Below, one piece after another: positions 26,643-34,173 of a DNA stretch of 35,058 nt; within the stretch, counting starts at the first letter, position 1, and each line of letters begins with the position of its first letter. Where the stretch lies: NCBI GenBank assembly GCA_021794075.1, contig JAJYRM010000040.1, positions 1 to 35,058 on the forward strand, given 5' to 3'. Under the pieces are notes generated by a model. It was given only the letters and a program-made list of their open reading frames with translations. It had not been told where the DNA came from and ran no database searches. Made by a program: the position numbers and the translations under genes. This DNA comes from Bacteroidota bacterium (GTDB lineage: Bacteria; Bacteroidota; Ignavibacteria; Kryptoniales; JAKASW01).

Positions 26643-28408
26643 TAGAACGCTCCGAAATCCTTAAAGATGCGGTAGATCAACTGACCCGCCCTCGTGTTGG
26701 GAGCCGTCGTCGAGTTCCCGTTGAACCTGTAGAGCGGTACGCCGAGTATGAAGGCGGATTTGTCACCGCTCATAACGCCTATCACCGATTGAACGCTATC
26801 GACTCCGAAGGGTTGAACTTTATAGACTGCCGCAGCTCCGGTTGATGGATAGAAGCCCCGTAGATATTGTACGGCGTGTCCACCGTCGCTCTTGTTCGAA
26901 AGGTAACTATCGCGAACTAGAATCGGGTATGCCGTCGAATCGAACGGTGGCACAGGTTGAAGCATAACGTCCGGCTGAACGAATCCCTTTGAAGTAATCG
27001 AACTTGTAAGTGTAGGTCCAGCAAGAAAAGTGCCGGTGAGGCTGTCGATCGCGCCGCTAAAGTCTCGCACCGCCTGGTTGATATCCGTGACAGAAACGTA
27101 TGTCGACGGCAAGGAGAATGTCATGAATATTTTTCCGCCGTTGTTCCTGAAGCTTCCGACCGCAAGTTGTGCCATGTCGAAGTCCCCGTCGTCATCGGCA
27201 TACCAGTAGACGTATTTGAATAGCTTGAGTGTCTCCTGGAAAGTCGGGATGATATACGGCTGCACGAGTGTTCCGCGTTGCGGGTAATGTGATCCGCTCT
27301 TTATGTCCCACAGGTCATACTTTCCGTGGAATACGCCGCCGGCGAGAGTATCGAAGATGTCGGTGTAGAACGACGTCGTGTTATCCCTCGTCCCATAATC
27401 ATCTACAATTAATAAATCGCCCTTCGGCTTCTTCACGAACCAGCCGTGGGTAGTGTCGGGCATACGCGCCGTAGGTCCGATCGCGCCGGCAACGTCCTCT
27501 GCCCTTATGTAAAGTATATTGTCGCGATTGAGCCTAAGATTAGGAAGAGTCGAAGTGTAAGGGGATTTTGAGAGGGCCGGATAAATATTCGGATAGATGT
27601 CACAGCTTACAGACGATGTGTCGTTGGTCGCTTCGGAAAGCCTCGCTTCAATTGTAATGAAACTATAGCGCGCGGGAAGTTTCACCCAGTCCTTCGGTGA
27701 TGACGTGTCGTTGAGGGCGATATAGTAACTCGTTATCGTACTGTTTCCGTCGATGTCGTTTCCCTGCCAGCCGAACGAGGCGACTGTGAACGTTGTTTCC
27801 GGAATGTCGCTCCTTGTCGAGAATTCGCCGCTGTTCATGAAGAAGCTGACGGTCGGCGGAGTGTTGGCAATCGGGAACTTTACCGAAGGCGGATCCGGAT
27901 CGACCGCATCGCCGAGTTCCGTGAACGCCTCCCCCTTGTCCCATCGGCCATTCCCGTTCTTGTCTACAAAGGCGACGGTATCACCCTCGTTCAGCTTTCC
28001 CTTAAACCCGTTGTCGATCGCAGCAACTGAGAAGACGTAATTCGTGTCTTTTGAAAAGAGCGAGAGCGCGAAGACGCTGTCGTTAGTGGTTGTATAAGTC
28101 CAAGTCTTCCTGTCGAACGTGATGATATACCCGGTCACCAGCCCGTCACCGTCCGTGGCCCACCATTTCACCTCGAGCCTGCTCGACTGCGGATTAAATT
28201 CACTAGCCTGCGTGGAATCGCGGTAAGGAAATGCCGCGACGTATGTCTTCGGCGGAAGATTGCCGTATCTGGTAGACGAGAAATGCTTCGTGCAACCGGA
28301 GAGGAGGAGAAGGAGAAGCATGCCCGGCAGCAATACTCTATAAGGAATGCGAACCTGAGAAGATCCCGAGTTCTGAGAGTTCGCGGAATGGTCCTGAAAA
28401 ATCGCCAT
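26642..28408 (-). CDS. Large lipoprotein with fibronectin-like domains, partner of the TonB receptor
   Basis: A 588-residue protein of unknown function. Seen: a hydrophobic stretch ending in lipobox LLSGC near residue 40, a fibronectin-type segment ('RLEVKWWATDGDGLVTGYII'), an EF-hand-like loop DKNGNGRWDKGE that probably binds calcium, a second Ig/FN3-like segment, and a C-terminal half with 'DLLIVDDYGTRDNTTSFYTD' and 'YVYWYADDDGDFDMAQLAVG', resembling a class I glutamine-amidotransferase-like or periplasmic binding fold. Its stop overlaps the receptor start by one base, so the two are made together, in the place a SusD-like lipoprotein would occupy. Its Shine-Dalgarno (GGAGGG) is supplied by the edge of the DUF559 hairpin repeat. 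Confidence 0.78.
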   Translation of the reverse strand: MAIFQDHSANSQNSGSSQVRIPYRVLLPGMLLLLLLSGCTKHFSSTRYGNLPPKTYVAAFPYRDSTQASEFNPQSSRLEVKWWATDGDGLVTGYIITFDRKTWTYTTTNDSVFALSLFSKDTNYVFSVAAIDNGFKGKLNEGDTVAFVDKNGNGRWDKGEAFTELGDAVDPDPPSVKFPIANTPPTVSFFMNSGEFSTRSDIPETTFTVASFGWQGNDIDGNSTITSYYIALNDTSSPKDWVKLPARYSFITIEARLSEATNDTSSVSCDIYPNIYPALSKSPYTSTLPNLRLNRDNILYIRAEDVAGAIGPTARMPDTTHGWFVKKPKGDLLIVDDYGTRDNTTSFYTDIFDTLAGGVFHGKYDLWDIKSGSHYPQRGTLVQPYIIPTFQETLKLFKYVYWYADDDGDFDMAQLAVGSFRNNGGKIFMTFSLPSTYVSVTDINQAVRDFSGAIDSLTGTFLAGPTLTSSITSKGFVQPDVMLQPVPPFDSTAYPILVRDSYLSNKSDGGHAVQYLRGFYPSTGAAAVYKVQPFGVDSVQSVIGVMSGDKSAFILGVPLYRFNGNSTTAPNTRAGQLIYRIFKDFGAF

Positions 28409-28414
28409 AGCTAT

Positions 28415-28822
28415 CTACTTACCCTCCGACCCCCTCTCTGCGCTCAGAGAGGGGTAGGAATGAAATTTTAAACTCATTTCAATCTTTAATGCCACGGCTT
28501 TCATATCGAGGAGCTCTTCATTCTTGATTCGAACGACGGTAAATCCGAGAAGCCGCAAAATTTTATCCCGTTCACTGTCTCGCTCCTGTTGAAACTCATG
28601 GACCTTTCCGTCCAGCTCGAGTACAAGCTTCATCCGGGCACAATAGAAATGAGCGATGAAGAACAATCTGTTGCCGGTGGCCTCGTACTCGATCGGATGC
28701 TGTCTGAGGAATTTCAGCCCGTGGAATTTCCTGTTGCGGAGAAAATCCAAAAGCTTAGCCTCCGCAGGCGTCTGATCCTTTCTTAGCTCCCGGGCTCTCT
28801 TCTTGATATAACCGTAATCCAT
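28415..28822 (-). CDS. DUF559 (Vsr/restriction-endonuclease-fold) protein, catalytic Asp replaced
   Basis: A 135-residue protein with full DUF559 architecture: 'ARELRKDQTPAEAKLLDFLR', then 'LKFLRQHPIEYE', 'FFIAHFYCARMKLVLELDG', 'ERDKILRLLGFTVVRIKNEE'. Family members have a PD-(D/E)xK-like nuclease core in which IADFYC supplies an Asp; here it is His (CAT for GAT), so nuclease activity is doubtful. The last 15 or so residues are encoded by a hairpin repeat (28431-28454) and a matching hairpin lies just upstream (28842-28866). The gene interrupts a cluster of exported-protein genes and has no link to their function, which suggests it came with the repeats as a small insertion. Confidence 0.85.
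   Translation of the reverse strand: MDYGYIKKRARELRKDQTPAEAKLLDFLRNRKFHGLKFLRQHPIEYEATGNRLFFIAHFYCARMKLVLELDGKVHEFQQERDSERDKILRLLGFTVVRIKNEELLDMKAVALKIEMSLKFHSYPSLSAERGSEGK
28431..28454. repeat. Flanking hairpin repeat, 3' side of the DUF559 gene
   Basis: Arms CCCCTCTCTG (28431-28440) and CAGAGAGGGG (28445-28454), ten exact pairs, loop CGCT. The right edge continues TAGGAATGA, which resembles the right edge of the other copy. It lies inside the DUF559 3' coding end, encoding its 'LSAERGSEG' tail. Confidence 0.75.
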
Positions 28823-28841
28823 GTCGCCTGGCCCACATCCT

Positions 28842-28866
28842 CCCCCTCTCTAGCATAGAGAGGGGG
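28842..28866. repeat. Flanking hairpin repeat, 5' side of the DUF559 gene
   Basis: Arms CCCCCTCTCTA (28842-28852) and TAGAGAGGGGG (28856-28866), eleven exact pairs, loop GCA, then TTAGGGGTTGA. The core CCCCTCTCT/AGAGAGGGG is shared with the copy at 28431-28454 and the right flanks align, so the two copies look like direct repeats bracketing the gene. Confidence 0.75.
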
Positions 28867-28885
28867 TTAGGGGTTGAGTCAATTC

Positions 28886-31087
28886 CTACTTCAGCAACAT
28901 CATCTTTTTCACCGAGCTGAAGCTCCCTGCCGTCAGCCGATAGAAGTACACGCCGCTCGCGAATCTCGATGCTTCGAAGTCGACTGTGTACGTTCCCGCG
29001 CCCTGCCGCTGGTTGACAAGTGTCGCCACCATCTGACCAAGGATGTTGTAGACCTTCAACGTCACTATGCTGGCCTTAGGTACCGAATATCTTATGGTGG
29101 TCGTCGGGTTGAATGGGTTCGGGAAATTCTGATCGAGCGAGAATGCGGCCGGAACTCGGGTCGGATCGCGTCTTATTCCCGTGACCGTTCCGAAGTCCGC
29201 ATTGGTCCGCGGCTCGAGCTTGTAGTTGCCGTTGGCGTACCTGAGTACTCCGGTAAGACTGGCTATGGATGCCCCTTTCTTCAAGATGTAGAAGCCATAG
29301 GTCGTATCGTGAGGATCGGGACTGTAAATATTGTTCCCATCGTCGTCGACGCGGCATTCGCCTGAGCCGTCGCTGACCGTGTATTCTCTGAAACTCCCGT
29401 TCGTGCTTGTTATACTGTAGCTCGCATCCGGATCGTTGTTGATGACAGTGATGGTGTCAAACTTAATCAGCACACTCTCCCACTGCTCGGCGGTGGAGTC
29501 ACCGCTCACTTTTCCTCCGACAGTTCCAGTCTTCACAACGACCGGCTGATATGTCGGTCTGCCTGACTGTATGATCTTCACCGAATCAACCGTAATCTCG
29601 GTCATGCCGGAATACTCCGAGACAATTCCGGTCACCGACACACTGTCGCCGCGATGCAACCCGTAGGCGACCGAGTCGAAGAGGACGATGCCGCTATACG
29701 GCTTTGCCCCGTCCTGCATATAAACGTATGGTGTCTTTGTGGCCTGGTTACGGTGGTCGATCTCAGGAGGGAAGTCGTTTGTGTCCGCCTGAACAATTCC
29801 GTTTACGGTGACTGACAAGTCGGTCACGCCGCTGTTTCCGTCCTTGAATGGCGTGTACTGTATATCTCTTATTTTGTAACCCGACGATTTCACGTAGTAG
29901 AAGAACGCCGTCTTTGAAGTGTCCGGTGTCAACGACATGAACGCAGCGGTGTCCTGCCAGGCAGTGAAGAAATATTTAACGAAGGAGCCGTCGCTCTGCG
30001 GCGGAATGGAAGCGAAGAAAGTGTGTGATGTGTCAGGAGTCATCTTAACTCTGGAGTAAGCTCCGTTGTTGACAGAATAATAGAGCGCTGCCGAGTCGAC
30101 CTTCACGCTTGTATCGGGATTAATCGACACTGCCGTTATTCTCACATTCACAGGATCGTTCGGGAGCGGGAACGCGGCGGAACGTCTCGTGGAAAAACCG
30201 GTGGCCGTAATGCTCGGCGTGAAAACGCCTATCTTCACGTCACCCGGGTAAATGGGAATAATCTCGAATCCAGTAGTCGAGAAAGTAGCGAGAATACCTT
30301 TGACATAATCAATCTTCGAACCGACAGGAGGCGGGACATATTTTGGTGTCACGCCGTATGACCTTCCTGTAAAATACATCGACGGATCGTAAAGGCTGAT
30401 TGTATTCCCAAGCGAGTCCTGGAGCGTAACCGTCCACATGCCCGTACTGCTGTTCTGCGTTCTCGTCTTGACGGTAAGATTTCGTACGATCACATATGAG
30501 TTCTTGTATTTCGCGCCGGTCGATAAGTGCAGCTGGCCGCCCGCAGATAGATCGCCGGTCACCAGATCGCTCACTTTGACTTCGGCGGGCGCCGGTCGCG
30601 GTCCTGATACCTGCATGATATTGACAGGAATCGGCTGCACCGTGGCGCTCCCTATAGGAATAAGTTCAAAGTTTCCCCAGACATCGGTCCCATATTTTGT
30701 GAGCCTGCCGGTAACCTGGATCACGGATCCGCTATCAATCGAACCGAAGCCCGCATTGAGGACATTCGCAGAAGTGTCATTCGTATAAATATTCATCCCG
30801 CCCCAATCGGCGCCATTCAAACTTTGTATGTAAAATGAAAAATGGCCACCCACGTTGCGAATGACCCTCGTATCTGTGGTCAAGACCCCAGTTACGGTGA
30901 TCGTGTCTCCCAGATAACGCGAATCTGTCAGACTCGCCCTCGGGGTGGCTCCGGTGGCCCGGATCGAATCCGCTACCCTCAATGAGTCGGCGGGGATGAA
31001 ATTCACGCTGTCCAGCGAAACTTCCTGATAAGTCTGGGCGAACGCAAACCCGGCAAATAGCATCACAAGTAATAACGACTTCCTCAT
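28886..31087 (-). CDS. T9SS-exported protein with OB-fold-like domains
   Basis: A 733-residue secreted protein. Seen: a signal peptide ending AFAQ; an OB-like domain at about 45-170 ('YLGDTITVTGVLTTDTRVI'), further beta domains, a second OB-like domain at about 455-560 ('SVTVNGIVQADTNDFP', 'GLHRGDSVSVTGIVSEYSG'), and a C-terminal T9SS type A sorting domain ('QNFPNPFNPTTTIRYSVPK', 'SGVYFYRLTAGSFSSVKKM'). The sorting domain sends it across the outer membrane for surface attachment or release. No catalytic motif is recognised; OB domains of this kind often accompany extracellular nucleases or lamin-tail proteins, but no nuclease domain is present. Start well supported by AAAGGAGG five bases before the ATG. 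Confidence 0.85.
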   Translation of the reverse strand: MRKSLLLVMLFAGFAFAQTYQEVSLDSVNFIPADSLRVADSIRATGATPRASLTDSRYLGDTITVTGVLTTDTRVIRNVGGHFSFYIQSLNGADWGGMNIYTNDTSANVLNAGFGSIDSGSVIQVTGRLTKYGTDVWGNFELIPIGSATVQPIPVNIMQVSGPRPAPAEVKVSDLVTGDLSAGGQLHLSTGAKYKNSYVIVRNLTVKTRTQNSSTGMWTVTLQDSLGNTISLYDPSMYFTGRSYGVTPKYVPPPVGSKIDYVKGILATFSTTGFEIIPIYPGDVKIGVFTPSITATGFSTRRSAAFPLPNDPVNVRITAVSINPDTSVKVDSAALYYSVNNGAYSRVKMTPDTSHTFFASIPPQSDGSFVKYFFTAWQDTAAFMSLTPDTSKTAFFYYVKSSGYKIRDIQYTPFKDGNSGVTDLSVTVNGIVQADTNDFPPEIDHRNQATKTPYVYMQDGAKPYSGIVLFDSVAYGLHRGDSVSVTGIVSEYSGMTEITVDSVKIIQSGRPTYQPVVVKTGTVGGKVSGDSTAEQWESVLIKFDTITVINNDPDASYSITSTNGSFREYTVSDGSGECRVDDDGNNIYSPDPHDTTYGFYILKKGASIASLTGVLRYANGNYKLEPRTNADFGTVTGIRRDPTRVPAAFSLDQNFPNPFNPTTTIRYSVPKASIVTLKVYNILGQMVATLVNQRQGAGTYTVDFEASRFASGVYFYRLTAGSFSSVKKMMLLK

Positions 31088-31131
31088 ATCAGCCTCCTTT
31101 TGTGGAGAAGCAGGTTGCCGGCGTTGGAGAA

Positions 31132-31196
31132 CCGGCCGCCCGGAAATTGAAAACAGGAACGATCAGGATAGACTGGGTGTGCTAATTTCCGGCCGG
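31132..31196 (-). promoter_or_regulatory. Long-range inverted repeat between two exported-protein genes
   Basis: AATTTCCGGCCGG (31184-31196) pairs with CCGGCCG (31132-31138) plus GAAATT (31143-31148), with a four-base bulge and a loop of about 35 bases. It sits in the 164-bp gap inside the leftward cluster, just ahead of the Shine-Dalgarno of the 733-residue gene. There is no T-run, so an RNA processing or attenuation element is more likely than a terminator. Confidence 0.4.
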
Positions 31197-31251
31197 AAGA
31201 CCGCGTCCCGGTTCCCTTATTCCGTGTTCCCTTTTCCCTTTCTCCATGTTC

Positions 31252-33318
31252 CTATTTAATTATTAAGAACTTCCCACGCTTTATAACGCCCGTATTCAAA
31301 TCTTTGACGGTAAAAAGATACAGCCCCGTCGCAATCGCCTGATCGGCGTCGGTAATCAGGTCCCACGCATGCAGCCCGCCCGGCATGACCTGAGTATTAT
31401 CCGATGCGTAATGTTGAAACCACTGTATGTTCGATCCTGTGTAGGTCGAGGCATCATGCTCAAGCGTCGCGACGATGTCCCCGGCCACAGTGTAGATTCT
31501 GATTTCGCAGCGGGCAGGAAGATTGTAGAAGTAGATCTTCTTTTCCCTTACACCCGGCCCGTCCCACACCGCCCTCGTGTAGTACGGGTTCGGGAAAACA
31601 CCGACGGCGCCCGAGTCGCCCACTGCAGCGGGCGTCCCGGGAAATACTTTTGCCAAAGCGCGCACCGACGGTTGACTGGGAGTGCCGAGCGCCGCGTTGC
31701 CTTTGTCGTACGCCTCAACGCCGAAAGCGTACTGCCAGCCGTTGAGCAGGTTTGTCACCTTGTACCTGTAAACGTACTGGTTCGGATCGCCCGCGAACAT
31801 TTTCGGCGGAATGATCCGGGCAGGCAAACCGGCATCGAGCCCGATCGAATCGACTAAATCGAAGTCGGCGATTTCCTGAAACGGCTCCTGCATACCTTTG
31901 AAGTCGTATCCAGGCTTCGACATGTATAACCGGTATCCTTCAAAATTTTTCCTGTTAAGAAAAGGATCGATAATATTTTCTGGCGCGTCGTCCCAATATA
32001 TGTTTGCCTCACCGTTTCCCGGCTCGACGTGAATATGAGGAGGCGGTAATATGTTCGGAAAGATATATCGCGTTATTTTGCCGTTGCCGTCGAGATCTTC
32101 ACCCGGGTCAAGTATTCCGTTGCCGTTCTTGTCCTCGCCGTTATAAGTACGCTGCGCCCAGCCCGCGTTATCGTACAGCGCCTGTCTAGACGCGACTCCG
32201 TTGGTCTGATAATCGGTTGGATTCGCCGTCTGGCTTTTGGGAGCGCAGACTATCGCATAGACCACCGTCACGCTCGAATCGGGAGCCAGAGTGAACGGTC
32301 CGACGGAGAGAAGCGTGTACCTGTTCCCCGCCTTGCCGAGATAACTCGGATTCGCGGGATTCATGTAATAGTCGCTTGGTATCGAGGTTTCCATCTTCTC
32401 GAACCTTAGCGCGTCATTGGAGGGCGAGAGAAGCTGTGCGTCTCCCGTGCCTAATCTGAACTGCCACGCTGAGAAATGCGTGTGGCTATTGAGCGAATCG
32501 AGGATCGCCGGTTGCGAGGCAACCACGGAAGAAAGTGGATCGACACCGAGAAGTTTTATCGATACATAATTGTCGGTCGGCATGTCGGAGGCGAGATGTT
32601 CCGCATCGAACGCGTAGGCAAGCCTGAGCGAATCCACGTAACCAGTCCCTGTACCACTATAGAATGGCGTTCCTTCGGTGGGAAGCCTGAAGTTAGTATT
32701 CCTTACGACGAAGTCATTGACGAAGCCAACAAACATTGAATCGACGGGAGTATTACCGGTATTTTTCACCTTGAAGCTGAGGATAACGAAGAAATTGGCG
32801 CTCGGATATTCCCAGGCGTAAGATTCCTGGTGTACGGAAACGTTTAGCGGAATATGCCCAACGAGTTCTTGATTTGTGGAAGGATCAACCGTGTTTGAAT
32901 CTGTGTAGTTGGAGACAAAATCCTGATGGCTTATTGCTGAAGGAGAGTAATACCGCGACTCGAGGAGTGAGCTTCGCTCGGTCAAGCCGCTGTCCAACGG
33001 CTGCGTGAACTCCGAAGGGCTGCTGTAGTAGTCCGTCGTTACGGTGCTGACAAAAGGTCCCTGCCCGTTCTTGTACCCGCCGATCCAAAGCCCGCCGCTG
33101 AAAAGGTGCTCTATCCTGGATCTTACAGGAGTGATCGGATATTCACACGACGGCTGCGTCGGCCAGAACGACTGATTGAAAGCATTGCCGATGCGACCGA
33201 AGCTCGTGATTGTGAGCCCGATGTTACCGATGCTGGTCGAGTTATTATCAGATACCTGACTTAGTGCTACTGCGTGTACACATAGTACGATAGTAGCAGC
33301 TCTCAAGAAATTGCGCAC
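31252..33318 (-). CDS. Large exported protein with T9SS-like C-terminal domain and calcium loop
   Basis: About 689 residues from a GTG at 33318 that begins a clean signal peptide (VRNFLRAATIVLCVHAVALSQ). The open frame reaches a TTG at 33399, but the extra residues precede the signal and would lie over the promoter. Seen: large beta-rich middle; an EF-hand/dockerin-like double loop (DKNGNGILDPGEDLDGNG); an FN3-like segment ('NGEANIYWDDAPENIID'); and a C-terminal domain starting 'GVFPNPYYTRAVWDG' and ending 'GLYLFTVKDLNTGVIKRGKF', a variant of the T9SS/FlgD-like tail. First gene of the leftward cluster. Related proteins are common in Ignavibacteria-type genomes beside receptors; function unknown. 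Confidence 0.82.
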   Translation of the reverse strand: MRNFLRAATIVLCVHAVALSQVSDNNSTSIGNIGLTITSFGRIGNAFNQSFWPTQPSCEYPITPVRSRIEHLFSGGLWIGGYKNGQGPFVSTVTTDYYSSPSEFTQPLDSGLTERSSLLESRYYSPSAISHQDFVSNYTDSNTVDPSTNQELVGHIPLNVSVHQESYAWEYPSANFFVILSFKVKNTGNTPVDSMFVGFVNDFVVRNTNFRLPTEGTPFYSGTGTGYVDSLRLAYAFDAEHLASDMPTDNYVSIKLLGVDPLSSVVASQPAILDSLNSHTHFSAWQFRLGTGDAQLLSPSNDALRFEKMETSIPSDYYMNPANPSYLGKAGNRYTLLSVGPFTLAPDSSVTVVYAIVCAPKSQTANPTDYQTNGVASRQALYDNAGWAQRTYNGEDKNGNGILDPGEDLDGNGKITRYIFPNILPPPHIHVEPGNGEANIYWDDAPENIIDPFLNRKNFEGYRLYMSKPGYDFKGMQEPFQEIADFDLVDSIGLDAGLPARIIPPKMFAGDPNQYVYRYKVTNLLNGWQYAFGVEAYDKGNAALGTPSQPSVRALAKVFPGTPAAVGDSGAVGVFPNPYYTRAVWDGPGVREKKIYFYNLPARCEIRIYTVAGDIVATLEHDASTYTGSNIQWFQHYASDNTQVMPGGLHAWDLITDADQAIATGLYLFTVKDLNTGVIKRGKFLIIK

Positions 33319-33462
33319 GACACGCCCTTTATGCCCTGATTGTATTGCTGGTCTAAAACTAACACGTAGAAAAAAGAATGTCAAGGAAACTTGTATCAAA
33401 ACATGGTTGTTAATTCATTAACTGCATTTAATCGGCGGCGACAAACAACAAATGGAGAACAA

Positions 33463-34023
33463 ATGAAAACTGTCGGAATAGTGGTATCCACACTGCTGGC
33501 GGAGTTAATATTGATGATCATTTTCGTCAGCTTAGGCCTGTACAACGTGTCTACGATGTCGCCGGACCCAGGCTTCCTGCGGTGGATATTCAGTCACACC
33601 AGCGACAACTCGGCCAAGCATTATTCTGCAGGGATTGCGATCCCCTCCCTGACCGATTCCACGATGATCATCAAAGGCTATCAGCGTTACCACGAATTGT
33701 GCCAGACATGTCATAGCGGACCGGGATTGACACCGACACCGGTCGAGAGAGGCTTGTATCCTCATCCACCTGATCTGATGCGGTCAGCAAAGCACATGGG
33801 TGCCAATCGTCTCTTCTGGGTCGCGAAAAATGGCATTAAGAGCACCGGAATGCCGGGATTCGGTTGGACTCATTCGGACAAGCAAATCTGGTCCATCGTG
33901 GCGTTTCTTGAGAAGATGAAGAACATGACGCCGCAGGAGTACGCTGCAATGGGACAGCTGCAAGCAAAAGCCAAGAATGTCGACATGAAAATGTCGGGCC
34001 GGAAAAATGAGCGAAGGCGCTGA
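33463..34023 (+). CDS. Membrane-anchored class I cytochrome c
   Basis: A 186-residue electron carrier. Seen: an uncleaved N-terminal membrane helix ('VGIVVSTLLAELILMIIFVS'), a periplasmic domain with one haem-binding CQTCH, and a distal Met ligand in TGMPGFG followed by 'DKQIWSIVAFLEKM', the usual C-terminal helix. The ATG at 33463 follows GGAGAA at a good distance; an upstream frame from 33391 is not needed. The domain resembles cytochromes that deliver electrons to terminal oxidases, but no partner gene is in view. It diverges from the exported-protein cluster across a 144-bp gap that must hold both promoters. A strong terminator closes it as a single-gene unit. Confidence 0.93.
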   Translation: MKTVGIVVSTLLAELILMIIFVSLGLYNVSTMSPDPGFLRWIFSHTSDNSAKHYSAGIAIPSLTDSTMIIKGYQRYHELCQTCHSGPGLTPTPVERGLYPHPPDLMRSAKHMGANRLFWVAKNGIKSTGMPGFGWTHSDKQIWSIVAFLEKMKNMTPQEYAAMGQLQAKAKNVDMKMSGRKNERRR

Positions 34024-34055
34024 CAAGATTTAGAGAGGAACAACGCGTAACACAA

Positions 34056-34091
34056 GCAGGCAGCGTAGAGAGGCGCTGCCTGCTTTTTTTT
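34056..34091 (+). terminator. Intrinsic terminator after the cytochrome gene
   Basis: Arms GCAGGCAGCG (34056-34065) and CGCTGCCTGC (34074-34083), ten exact pairs with an eight-base loop, followed by eight Ts (34084-34091). Confidence 0.95.
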
Positions 34092-34173
34092 GTGATTCGA
34101 ATCGCGGCTCATCACGCAGGTGAGGCGAGGCTGTTTTATATTCTACGGTGAACAAGCAAGTTGTGAGTGAAGA

